25,376 bases of DNA from an uncultured Succinatimonas sp. (lineage in GTDB: Bacteria; Pseudomonadota; Gammaproteobacteria; Enterobacterales; Succinivibrionaceae), in contig CALFLJ010000090.1 in the NCBI GenBank assembly GCA_937880335.1, forward strand, positions 1-25,376, given 5' to 3'. The position numbers were made by a program, and so were the translations under genes. A model generated the notes under the pieces. It saw only the letters and a list, made by a program, of their open reading frames with translations, searched no databases and was not told the origin of the DNA. Position 1 is the first letter of the stretch; each line of letters begins with the position of its first letter. Below, piece after piece: positions 1 through 6,825 of the stretch.

Positions 1-2
1 GA

Positions 3-386
3 CGTATTATTGCTATCACAAATAAAGAAGTCCGCGATCGTTTAAGTAAGCTTAACGCTTATTACTTTGGTGTAGATAGTGATCCTTTTTATAATGCTCT
101 AGTTGTATTCGCTGTTTTGGTTGATAGATCTATAAATAACCATATGTACGATGGCCCCTTGATTATGGGAAATCTTTTAAATGCAGCTCATGCATTAGGA
201 TTAGGTAGTTGTTGGATCCATAGAGCAAAGGAAATCTTTGACTCAGATGAGGGTAAACAAATGCTTAAAGATTGGGGAGTTCATGGTGACTACGAGGGGA
301 TAGGCTTTTGTGTAGTCGGCTATTCTAGTAAAGATGCTCCACTTGCAAAACCTCGAAAGGATGACTTTGTAGTTTATGTTAAGTAA
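3..386 (+). CDS. Nitroreductase family protein, 3' part
   Basis: The reading frame is open from the window edge, so the start lies outside. The visible 127 residues are the C-terminal part of an FMN-dependent nitroreductase-family oxidoreductase. The hallmarks are the helix with YDGPLIMGNLLNAAHALGLG, followed by SCWIHRAKEIF and the closing strand GIGFCVVGY. Proteins of this family are cytoplasmic FMN dimers that reduce nitro or quinone compounds with NAD(P)H; the substrate cannot be told from this part. The gene stops at a TAA within a weak hairpin (382-403, stem AGTAAAA/TTTTACT). The next gene has its own promoter, so the two are probably separate units. Family assignment is fairly secure, specificity unknown. 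Confidence 0.8.
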   Translation, partial: RIIAITNKEVRDRLSKLNAYYFGVDSDPFYNALVVFAVLVDRSINNHMYDGPLIMGNLLNAAHALGLGSCWIHRAKEIFDSDEGKQMLKDWGVHGDYEGIGFCVVGYSSKDAPLAKPRKDDFVVYVK

Positions 387-403
387 AACTAATAACTTTT
401 ACT
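382..403 (+). terminator. Weak hairpin at the nitroreductase stop
   Basis: A 7-bp stem AGTAAAA/TTTTACT with an 8-nt loop overlaps the stop codon and is followed by AT-rich sequence with interrupted T runs. It could be a weak terminator; the stem is all A/T apart from one G-C pair. Confidence 0.3.
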
Positions 404-430
404 AATTTAAATTTTATTATCCTTATTTTT

Positions 431-439
431 TGCTATATA
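431..439 (+). promoter_or_regulatory. Extended -10 promoter for the acidic protein gene
   Basis: TGCTATATA fits the extended -10 form TGnTATAAT with one mismatch. No good -35 is visible 17 bp upstream, which is tolerated by extended -10 promoters. The gene begins about 25 nt after the expected transcription start. Confidence 0.4.
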
Positions 440-470
440 TAAGGCAGGCTTAAATTTTAAGGATTTTTTG

Positions 471-959
471 ATGCAAATTTACGATGATGATTTTGATTTG
501 GCTGATGGCAAGTTTGACATAAGTGAGCTTATAGAAATTCAAGGCGATCTCTTTGCTCATTTTGTCAATGAATATCCTCAGGATGATTTTGCAGATTTTG
601 CAACCAATTATCTTAAGTCAGAGTGGAGATGTCGTATTGACAATTCAGATGCAAAGATTTGTGCCCTTGAGGCACGAGATTTAATCTATCTTATGATGAG
701 AATTGATCGTTATAAGGTAAAAGATGGAGCATCACTCTCTGAATCTCAAGCGTCTTTTATAGGTGAATTCTACGCTTATCTTCAGACAATAGTATCTTTG
801 TCCTCAGCTATGATTGTTGAACGTCTTCCTGTATTAAAGCTTGTCTCATCTCTTAAGGAGATTGAGGGAATGGAGCTTGATGAAGCATGTAGCTTATTTG
901 AAAAAGATCTTAAAACACCTCTTATAGCCCCTGACGATAATTTAAACCTCCCTTATTAA
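471..959 (+). CDS. Acidic protein of unknown function
   Basis: A 162-residue protein that I do not recognise. The start is ATG 471, preceded by AAGGA (459-463) at 7-nt spacing; a TTG one codon earlier is less likely. The N-terminus is very acidic (MQIYDDDFDLADGKFD). The middle is predicted helical, with alternating charged and hydrophobic residues and a short hydrophobic helix around residues 105-125 (TIVSLSSAMIVERLPVLKL). No signal peptide or clear membrane span is seen, so it is probably a soluble cytoplasmic helical protein. The gene has its own promoter and ends at a strong terminator, so it is monocistronic. Codon use and base composition match the neighbours. It is likely real, but no function can be offered. 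Confidence 0.75.
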   Translation: MQIYDDDFDLADGKFDISELIEIQGDLFAHFVNEYPQDDFADFATNYLKSEWRCRIDNSDAKICALEARDLIYLMMRIDRYKVKDGASLSESQASFIGEFYAYLQTIVSLSSAMIVERLPVLKLVSSLKEIEGMELDEACSLFEKDLKTPLIAPDDNLNLPY

Positions 960-963
960 AACT

Positions 964-999
964 AAATAGACAGTTGAAAAAAAACTGTCTATTTTTATC
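964..999 (+). terminator. Rho-independent terminator
   Basis: A perfect 12-bp stem (AAATAGACAGTT / AACTGTCTATTT, 964-975 and 983-994) with a 7-nt loop runs into a T-rich tail. It closes the acidic-protein gene five bases after its stop. Confidence 0.85.
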
Positions 1000-1436
1000 T
1001 AATCTTTAAGATTAGTTCTTGTTTTTTTAAACAAGTAAATAATCTGTTTACAGCGTAGAATGCTCTTTAACAGTGCGTCTAATATATATTTATTATCTTT
1101 GTTAATATATTTCTATTTATAATCAATGTGATCTTTTAAATATAAAAATAATTTGCAAAGCACACATAATTTTTTATAAATCAAGTCGTATAAAATTCAA
1201 TAATATAATCAAATTGATCCGAATTAAAAAATAATTTTAAATTCTAAACCACTTATGAGCCTCTTTTTCTAGCGAAACCTTAAAAATAAAATGATCTAAA
1301 TATGATCTCAATTCTATACAAATAGTAAAGTTTTGAATGGAACAAGTCTTTTTAACATGTTTAAACAGAAATTAAAAAAATGTATATCTTGGGAACTTTT
1401 TTTTAATATAGGTATTTAAATAAGGTGTATTAGATG

Positions 1437-1442
1437 TATAAT
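1437..1442 (+). promoter_or_regulatory. Candidate -10 element of the porin
   Basis: A consensus TATAAT lies about 85 bp before the porin start codon. No convincing -35 is seen 16-18 bp upstream, so an activator may be needed, or the true promoter may lie elsewhere in this AT-rich region. Confidence 0.4.
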
Positions 1443-1470
1443 GCAAATGTACCTAAAGATAGGTGCAAAC

Positions 1471-1486
1471 TTGACTTAATAGTCAA
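1471..1486 (+). repeat. Small inverted repeat in the porin leader
   Basis: TTGACT and AGTCAA form a perfect 6-bp inverted repeat around a TAAT loop, 40 bp before the porin ATG. It could be a leader hairpin affecting mRNA stability or a protein site. The TTGACT half also resembles a -35 box but lacks a matching -10 at a good distance. Confidence 0.4.
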
Positions 1487-1526
1487 AATCAAAATTTAAA
1501 TTAATAAACAAAGTGGATTTTATATC

Positions 1527-2709
1527 ATGAAGAAGACTTTATTAGCTACTGCTATTGTTTCAGCTTTAGTAGCATCTACCGCAGCTTCTGCTGCTACTGT
1601 TTATGACAAAGACGGCACTACCTTAAAGGTAAATGCTCGTATTGAGGCTCAGTGGTACAACGCTGGTAGTTCCATGAACTATTCTGGCGAGAAGGCTCCA
1701 GGCAACAACGATTCTAGTATTTACAACTGGGCTCGTATGGGCTTAGACGGCCGTTCTAAGATCAACAACTACATGACCGCTTTTGGTTACATGGAGTTTG
1801 ATGTTGATGACGGCGATGTAACCTCTGATGGTTTAGGTGCTCGTGATCAGTACATTGGTGTTGATTTTGGTGCTTTTGGTGCTGTTAAGACTGGTCGTTA
1901 CAAGTCCTTATTAAATCAGGTTGTTTCTGCAACTGATGTTTTAGCTGGTGATGGTGAGTCTGGCAAGACCTTTGTTGTAGGTGATTCTCGTAATGCTGGT
2001 AAGTTAACCTATACCTGGAATGGTTATGGTATTTTATTAGGTGCTGAGTATCAGTCTGCTAAGGATGGTTACAAGGATCACGCTGTTAAATTTGATGTAG
2101 AGAGTGGTTACAATTTAATTGCTGGTTACACCACTCCTTCTGTTCTCTTCGGACCAATCTCCATCAAGGCCGGTTATTCTTACATGAATGGTCAGGATGA
2201 TAAGACTGGTTATGATTATACATTCATGGCTGCTAATAATAATGCCTATTCCACTGATGTAGATAATCAGAAAGCTTGGGCTGCTTCTTTAGCATGGGGT
2301 AATGCTGCATCTGGCTGGTACTTCGCTGGTGAATATTCCTACAATAAGACTCAGTTCAATACTGATAGTGATTTTGAATTTGATGACTTAAAGACTTCCG
2401 GCTTTGAGGTTGTTGGCAAGTATAGCTTCGATAATGGTTTATCCTTAGCTACCGTATGAGAAGTGGGAGCAGGGTGATCGTGTCGTTAAGTCAGGTCAGG
2501 TTCCTGTTGTTGCAGAGTATAACTTCAACTCTAACTTCAAGGTTTATGCCCAGGCTAACTTTGGTGTAACTTCTACTAAGGATATAAACGGCAACGTTAT
2601 CAAGGAAGTTTATTATAACATCGGTGAAAAAGACAAATTCGCAACTGGTGCTGCTCCAACCTTCGGTGACGGCAATGCCTTTGCAGTTGGTGCTCGTTAC
2701 ACCTTCTAA
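1527..2709 (+). pseudogene. Outer-membrane porin, broken by a frameshift
   Basis: A gammaproteobacterial general porin (trimeric 16-strand barrel family). The first 310 residues begin with a clear signal peptide (MKKTLLATAIVSALVASTAASA, cleavage probably after residue 22) followed by ATVYDKDGTTLKVNARIEAQ, typical of the first strand. The frame stops at TGA 2457-2459. The next frame, open from 2458 to TAA 2709, gives 83 more residues that continue the barrel (VPVVAEYNFNSNFKVYAQANFG) and end in VGARYTF, the C-terminal aromatic signature needed for outer-membrane assembly. Joined, the protein would be about 394 residues. The cause is a 2-nt loss or 1-nt gain near 2456, with no homopolymer there. 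The biased codon use of a highly expressed gene continues unchanged past the break, so the lesion is recent or a sequence error. Confidence 0.85.
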
Positions 2710-2713
2710 TGAT

Positions 2714-2736
2714 TTCAATATAAATCCTGCTATTTT
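2714..2736 (+). repeat. 23-bp direct repeat, copy 1
   Basis: Begins with TTCAATATAAATCC and ends with GCTATTTT. It starts 5 bp after the porin stop codon and is repeated exactly 171 bp downstream at 2885-2907. Confidence 0.8.
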
Positions 2737-2752
2737 ATAAAATAGCGTTGGT

Positions 2753-2781
2753 GCCCTAGGTTCGCCTAGGGCCCCTTTTTT
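2753..2781 (+). terminator. Strong porin terminator with UUCG loop
   Basis: An 8-bp GC-rich stem GCCCTAGG/CCTAGGGC is closed by the very stable TTCG tetraloop and followed by CCC and six T residues. It lies 43 bp after the restored porin stop. Confidence 0.9.
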
Positions 2782-2790
2782 GAAATTTAA

Positions 2791-2829
2791 ATCCAACGTA
2801 AGATGCCCCAAGCTATGCGTTGGGTTTTT
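2791..2829 (+). terminator. Second, tandem terminator-like hairpin
   Basis: ATCCAACG pairs with CGTTGGGT (one G-T wobble) around a roughly 19-nt loop and is followed by a short T run. It probably acts as a back-up terminator for the porin transcript. Confidence 0.5.
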
Positions 2830-2884
2830 CAATTTTGGTTGGGAGTTTATTAGAATGGGTAATGAAATGGGGGTGCTGAGGCTA

Positions 2885-2907
2885 TTCAATATAAATCCTG
2901 CTATTTT
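2885..2907 (+). repeat. 23-bp direct repeat, copy 2
   Basis: Exact copy of the element at 2714-2736. The flanking bases differ, and no porin coding sequence precedes this copy. Confidence 0.8.
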
Positions 2908-3233
2908 GCAGTTATTGTTATTTATTTTATTTATACGCCCCAGCGCTATTTAAAATACACTGTCTAAGATAAATTTCCAAGATCAAAGCCTTAATTTCAT
3001 GTAAATTTGCGAGACAAAACAAGTTTTGCAAAATTCTCTTCTATTAATTTAGCTTCATTGCGATCATTTAAAAATTAAAAACAAATTTTGTTTTGTGTAA
3101 GATAAGTGTTTTTCAAAAAGGATTTTGTGTCTATCTCTGTCCCTTTTTGAGAATAGGGGAATATTTTTATTAAAAGATAAATTTTATCTTATCTCTTTAA
3201 AAAATATTAATAAAACACCATATATAAGAAAAC

Positions 3234-3257
3234 TAAAGCCCCTTTTATGGGGCTTTA
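3234..3257 (-). terminator. yhbY terminator
   Basis: A 9-bp perfect stem TAAAGCCCC/GGGGCTTTA with a 6-nt loop lies just beyond the yhbY stop on the minus strand. On that strand it is followed by a T-rich stretch. It would also fold on the plus strand. Confidence 0.8.
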
Positions 3258-3265
3258 AGAAAAGT

Positions 3266-3556
3266 TTAGCGTGGCAGGATGAAACGACTGTCATCTGGAC
3301 GTTGACGGAATAAAACTGCTACACGTCCAACTACTGATACAACCTCAGCTGAAACTGCATCTGCAGCACGCTGAGCTTGTTCCTTGCGGTCATCTCCTGC
3401 GTTAAGCTTGATTTTAACTAATTCATGATATGCTATTGAATTATCGAGTTCTTTTAATACTGACTCAGATAATCCATCAGAGCCTAACATGACAACAGGT
3501 TTTAAACTATGGGCCTGGGCCTTAAGAAATTGACGTTGACGAGAATTTAATGCCAT
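3266..3556 (-). CDS. yhbY: Ribosome assembly RNA-binding protein YhbY
   Basis: A 96-residue CRS1-YhbY domain protein, the usual length of the family. The domain starts with LNSRQRQFLKAQAHSLKPVV, then the loop MLGSDGLSESVLKELDNSI, which matches the GxxG-type RNA-binding loop, then LVKIKLNAG and the C-terminal GRVAVLFRQRPD. YhbY proteins bind pre-50S ribosomal particles. The gene diverges from rlmE as in E. coli, which supports orthology. A TAGGTAG stretch precedes the ATG on the minus strand, and a strong terminator follows. Confidence 0.93.
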   Translation of the reverse strand: MALNSRQRQFLKAQAHSLKPVVMLGSDGLSESVLKELDNSIAYHELVKIKLNAGDDRKEQAQRAADAVSAEVVSVVGRVAVLFRQRPDDSRFILPR

Positions 3557-3641
3557 AACTACCTACGGATAAGAATTTTTGTTAGCAAAGTTGCGCTAAA
3601 CTCAAATTAAAACTTAATATATAATATATGTTGTTAAATTG

Positions 3642-3647
3642 TATAAT
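3642..3647 (+). promoter_or_regulatory. Candidate -10 element for rlmE-ftsH
   Basis: Two TATAAT hexamers (3620-3625 and 3642-3647) lie in the 136-bp yhbY/rlmE divergent region. The second is well placed for a short leader before the AGGAT ribosome-binding site at 3679-3683. Neither has a good -35. Confidence 0.35.
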
Positions 3648-3692
3648 AAACTTAGATATTTTTGAAAGCTTTTAAATTAGGATATTAAGCTC

Positions 3693-4397
3693 TTGCCTGC
3701 TAAAAAACGAACTGCCAGCTCAACTCGCTGGTTACAAGAACATTTTTCGGATCCTTATGTAAAACAAGCCCACAAGATGGGATTGCGTTCTCGTGCTGCA
3801 TTTAAGCTTGAGGAACTACAAGAAAAGGACCATTTAATCCGTCCGGGTAATATTGTTGTGGACTTGGGAGCAGCCCCCGGTGGCTGGTCTGAGTATGCTG
3901 TTAAATGCATTGGAGAGCAAGGCCATGTTATAGCCTGCGATATTTTACATATGCGTCCTATTCGTGGCGTTGACTTTTTGCAAGGTGACTTTAGAGAGGA
4001 TGAGGTTTTTTGTAAACTTTATTCTATGATAGGTCAGGGTGCACATGTGGTACTTTCTGATATGGCACCTAATATGTCTGGTAATAACGCCATTGATCAG
4101 CCTAGGGCCATGCTACTATCTGAGCTTGCCTTAGATATGGCTCGACGTGTACTGCGTATTGGGGGAACTTTTGTAGTTAAGGTATTCCAAGGCGTAGGAT
4201 CACAGGAATACTTAAAAGAACTGCGTCATGACTTTACTCAGGTTAAGGTGCGCAAGCCTGAGGCCTCACGTGATCGATCTCGTGAGGTTTATATGGTCGC
4301 AACAGGATTTAAAGGCCATCCATTAAATGGTGTTAATCCAGCTTATGAATTTGCACAAGAGCCGGAACAAAATCCGGATATAGAAGGGAATGTATGA
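3693..4397 (+). CDS. rlmE: 23S rRNA 2'-O-methyltransferase RlmE (FtsJ/RrmJ)
   Basis: Methylates the 2'-OH of U2552 in 23S rRNA of the 50S subunit with S-adenosylmethionine. The protein has 234 residues against about 209 in E. coli. The N-terminus KKRTASSTRWLQEHFSDPYV aligns directly with E. coli, which shows that the unusual TTG start at 3693 (AGGAT 9 nt upstream) is correct. The SAM-binding motif VVDLGAAPGGWSEY is at residues 55-68. The catalytic tetrad K-D-K-E is represented by K38, D83, D123 (SDMAPN) and K163. A C-terminal extension of about 25 residues (GHPLNGVNPAYEFAQEPEQ) is not in the E. coli protein. The gene overlaps ftsH by 4 bp (ATGA), so the two are translationally coupled. Confidence 0.96.
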   Translation: MPAKKRTASSTRWLQEHFSDPYVKQAHKMGLRSRAAFKLEELQEKDHLIRPGNIVVDLGAAPGGWSEYAVKCIGEQGHVIACDILHMRPIRGVDFLQGDFREDEVFCKLYSMIGQGAHVVLSDMAPNMSGNNAIDQPRAMLLSELALDMARRVLRIGGTFVVKVFQGVGSQEYLKELRHDFTQVKVRKPEASRDRSREVYMVATGFKGHPLNGVNPAYEFAQEPEQNPDIEGNV

Positions 4398-6394
4398 CTA
4401 AAAATCTGATCTTATGGCTCGTTGTTGCCATCGTTTTGATGACACTCTTTGAGTCATTCAATTCATCCGAAAGTACAGGACGAACTGAAGATTACACAAC
4501 TTTTGTTCGTGAAGTTCAACAAGACCAGGTCCAAGAAGTTGTATTCGACGGTCATGTAATCAATGGCCTTAAGCGTACCGGTGAGAAATTTGTTACCGTT
4601 ATGCCTTTAAACGATCCACAGCTTTTAGATACCTTGATTGATCATAATGTAAGAGCCTCTGGCACAAGGCCTGAGGAACAAAGTACTCTTATGACAATCT
4701 TTATCTCCTGGTTCCCTATGATCCTCCTTATTGGCGTATGGATATTCTTTATGCGTCAAATGCAAGGGGGCGGTAAAGGAAATCCTTTATCCTTTGGTAA
4801 GAGTAAAGCCAAGCTGTTATCAGAAAATCAGATTAAGACAACCTTTGCTGATGTTGCAGGTTGCGATGAGGCTAAGGATGATGTTAAGGAATTAGTTGAT
4901 TTCTTAAAAGATCCCTCTAAGTACTCAAAGTTAGGTGGTCGTATTCCTCGTGGTGTACTCATGGTAGGACCTCCTGGTACTGGTAAGACTTTGTTAGCTC
5001 GTGCAATTGCAGGTGAGGCTAAGGTTCCGTTCTTCTCAATATCAGGTTCAGACTTCGTTGAGATGTTCGTAGGTGTTGGTGCATCTCGTGTACGTGACAT
5101 GTTCGCTACAGCAAAGAAAAATGCTCCTTGCATTATCTTTATTGACGAAATCGATGCTGTAGGCCGCAAGCGTGGCGCAGGTATGGGGGGTGGTCACGAT
5201 GAGCGTGAGCAAACCTTAAACCAGTTATTAGTTGAAATGGATGGCTTTGAAGGGTTTGAGGCTGTAATTGTAATTGCTGCTACCAACCGTCCTGATGTTT
5301 TAGATAATGCTCTATTACGTCCAGGTCGTTTTGACCGTCAGGTGGTTGTAGGCTTACCTGATGTAAGAGGTCGTGAGCAGATTCTAAATGTTCACATGCG
5401 AAAGGTTCCTTTAAGTAAGGATGTTGATCCGGCTGTTTTAGCACGAGGCACTCCTGGTTTTTCTGGTGCTGAACTTGCAAACCTAGTAAATGAGGCAGCA
5501 TTAATGGCCGCCCGTACTAATCAGCGTGTAGTTTCTATGCACGAGTTTGAATTAGCTAAGGATAAACTCCTTATGGGTGCTGAGAGACGTTCTATGGCTA
5601 TGTCTGAACATGAGCGCATCAACACCGCATACCACGAGGCAGGTCATACCATTGTCGGTAGACTTATGCCAGAGCATGATCCTGTATATAAGGTTTCAAT
5701 TATTCCCCGTGGTCGTGCTTTAGGTGTAACTATGTACCTACCTGAGCAAGATCGTTATAGTCAGTCAAGACAGTATCTTTTATCAAATATTTGTACCTTG
5801 TTTGCAGGTCGCATTGCCGAGGCCTTAATGTTTGGTGATGATGCAGTTACAACAGGTGCATCTAACGATATTGAAAGAGCTACCGAAATTGCTCGTAAGA
5901 TGATTACCCGTTGGGGATTCTCAAAGCGCTTAGCTCCAATGATGTATGAAAAGGACAATGATGGTTCTATGTATTTAGGCGGTCAAACCTCCTCAATGCA
6001 GCATATGTCAGATAAGACTGCTTTAATCATCGACGAGGAAGTTACAGAGATTATCAATTCCTGCTATAAGAAAGCTGAGGACATACTTAAGGCTAATAAG
6101 GATATCCTTGAGAATATGAAGGATGCTTTGCTTAAGTATGAGACTATTGATTCTCTGCAGATTGATGATCTTATGAATCGAGTTCCGGTAAGAGCTCCTA
6201 CTGTGGATTATGATCCTGCTAAGAAGGATAATGAACCTACCAATAAAGATAATAATTCTGCTAAGAAAGATAATGACTCTGACAATAGTAAGGATGTATC
6301 TGAAGGTCCTAAGGATAATGATAGCTCAAATAATCCTCCTAAAGGACAGGATGAGAGTTCACAAAAGGGAACTGATAGTACTTTACTTAAGTAG
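4394..6394 (+). CDS. ftsH: ATP-dependent membrane zinc metalloprotease FtsH
   Basis: Hexameric inner-membrane AAA+ protease that removes damaged membrane proteins and regulatory targets. The 666 residues show a first membrane span (about 4-20), a periplasmic domain, and a second span (about 100-120). The AAA domain follows, with Walker A GPPGTGKT (192-199), Walker B IIFIDE (247-252) and the second region of homology TNRPDVLDNALLRPGRFDR. The protease domain has HEAGH (414-418) and a third zinc ligand in GASNDIE (D492). The body ends near residue 600. The rest is a low-complexity acidic/basic tail with repeated KKDN, NKDN and PKDN units, replacing the usual short C-terminal tail. Translationally coupled to rlmE. 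The transcript ends at the hairpin 6511-6540. Confidence 0.97.
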   Translation: MTKNLILWLVVAIVLMTLFESFNSSESTGRTEDYTTFVREVQQDQVQEVVFDGHVINGLKRTGEKFVTVMPLNDPQLLDTLIDHNVRASGTRPEEQSTLMTIFISWFPMILLIGVWIFFMRQMQGGGKGNPLSFGKSKAKLLSENQIKTTFADVAGCDEAKDDVKELVDFLKDPSKYSKLGGRIPRGVLMVGPPGTGKTLLARAIAGEAKVPFFSISGSDFVEMFVGVGASRVRDMFATAKKNAPCIIFIDEIDAVGRKRGAGMGGGHDEREQTLNQLLVEMDGFEGFEAVIVIAATNRPDVLDNALLRPGRFDRQVVVGLPDVRGREQILNVHMRKVPLSKDVDPAVLARGTPGFSGAELANLVNEAALMAARTNQRVVSMHEFELAKDKLLMGAERRSMAMSEHERINTAYHEAGHTIVGRLMPEHDPVYKVSIIPRGRALGVTMYLPEQDRYSQSRQYLLSNICTLFAGRIAEALMFGDDAVTTGASNDIERATEIARKMITRWGFSKRLAPMMYEKDNDGSMYLGGQTSSMQHMSDKTALIIDEEVTEIINSCYKKAEDILKANKDILENMKDALLKYETIDSLQIDDLMNRVPVRAPTVDYDPAKKDNEPTNKDNNSAKKDNDSDNSKDVSEGPKDNDSSNNPPKGQDESSQKGTDSTLLK

Positions 6395-6510
6395 ATAACA
6401 AAAAGGAAAACACTAAAAATTAGTGCTCCTGAGAGTCAATATTGTAAATCCGATGGCAATCCATCAGATGAAAATAGCGCAAAGTCTAATTAAGTTTTGT
6501 GTTTAGTTAA

Positions 6511-6540
6511 GGTAGGGAGGTAAATCTTTCCTACCTTTTA
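6511..6540 (+). terminator. rlmE-ftsH terminator
   Basis: A 10-bp stem (GGTAGGGAGG with CTTTCCTACC, two G-T wobbles) has a 5-nt TAAAT loop and is followed by TTTT. It separates ftsH from the folP-like gene, so that gene needs its own promoter. Confidence 0.85.
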
Positions 6541-6700
6541 AATTAATTATTAAGGTTTTTTGTAAAAGAGATTTAGCATAAAGGTAATCTTTAAGATATT
6601 ATTAAAAAAAACTCGTTAGCCGTTGATGCTATTTTGACTTTTTTGTGCTAAATCTAAATTTAAGAATTAGCAGGTAGTCGATCGTTGCTCTTCGGATAAA

Positions 6701-6733
6701 TTTGACAGAAGATTATATTAAAAGGCTGTCAAA
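6701..6733 (+). repeat. 8-bp inverted repeat in the folP-like leader
   Basis: TTTGACAG (6701-6708) and CTGTCAAA (6726-6733) are perfect reverse complements separated by 17 bp. They could be a leader hairpin or a dimeric repressor site. Confidence 0.5.
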
Positions 6734-6779
6734 ATAGATGCTTCTTTAAAAGAGAAGAACTTTTCTAACAAATTTAGAA

Positions 6780-6825
6780 AGGAGGCGATGCAGGCTTTGA
6801 TATAGAGCTAAAGCATCGAACAGAT
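6780..6825 (+). promoter_or_regulatory. Distant Shine-Dalgarno with an intervening hairpin before the folP-like start
   Basis: AGGAGG at 6780-6785 is the only strong ribosome-binding site near the ATG at 6826 but lies 40 nt away. The bases between can fold: CGAT/ATCG plus GCTTTG/TAAAGC across 6786-6818 with a 4-nt bulge. The hairpin starts right after AGGAGG and leaves 7 nt to the ATG, an ideal spacing. A 5-codon frame (6788-6805, MQALI) also begins inside the hairpin, only 2 nt from the AGGAGG. Its role is not known. Confidence 0.5.

Larger units (their letters stand above)
960..1526. other. Long AT-rich intergenic region upstream of the porin
   Basis: This 567-bp stretch has no credible gene. 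It holds the terminator of the preceding gene, a pair of 11-bp-phased ATGATCT repeats (1291-1297 and 1302-1308), a near-palindrome centred on AACATGTT (about 1350-1365), a TATAAT (1437-1442) and a small hairpin (1471-1486) in the expected porin leader. Its length suggests an extended control region for a highly expressed outer-membrane gene. Confidence 0.5.
2710..3265. other. Intergenic region after the porin
   Basis: No supported gene is present. The first 200 bp hold two terminators and the two 23-bp repeats. The remainder is very AT-rich, with short palindromes such as CAAAACAAGTTTTG, and ends in the yhbY terminator. Short open frames on either strand here run through the terminators and have no ribosome-binding site or family resemblance. 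Confidence 0.5.
6395..6825. other. ftsH-folP intergenic region and structured leader
   Basis: This 431-bp stretch has no gene. It contains small hairpins just after ftsH (CACTA/TAGTG at 6411-6425 and GATGG/CCATC at 6452-6465), the ftsH terminator, then a long leader to the folP-like gene with an 8-bp inverted repeat (6701-6733), a perfect AGGAGG (6780-6785) and a hairpin (6786-6818). A TTGACA-like hexamer at 6702 is part of the inverted repeat and lacks a good -10. Confidence 0.5.

Noticed and set aside
1000..1526. Small RNA gene in the long porin upstream region
   Set aside because: Apart from the terminator of the previous gene there is no promoter-terminator pair that would frame an RNA.
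2450..2470. Programmed ribosomal frameshift or phase-variable tract in the porin
   Set aside because: There is no slippery heptamer, homopolymer or short tandem repeat at the break.
2491..2889. 132-residue minus-strand open frame
   Set aside because: It is antisense to the restored porin 3' end and spans both terminators; a compositional shadow.
3125..3313. 62-residue plus-strand open frame
   Set aside because: It runs through the yhbY terminator into the antisense of yhbY, with no ribosome-binding site and no family resemblance.
4828..5169. 113-residue minus-strand open frame within ftsH
   Set aside because: Shadow of a strongly conserved coding region; no start signal.
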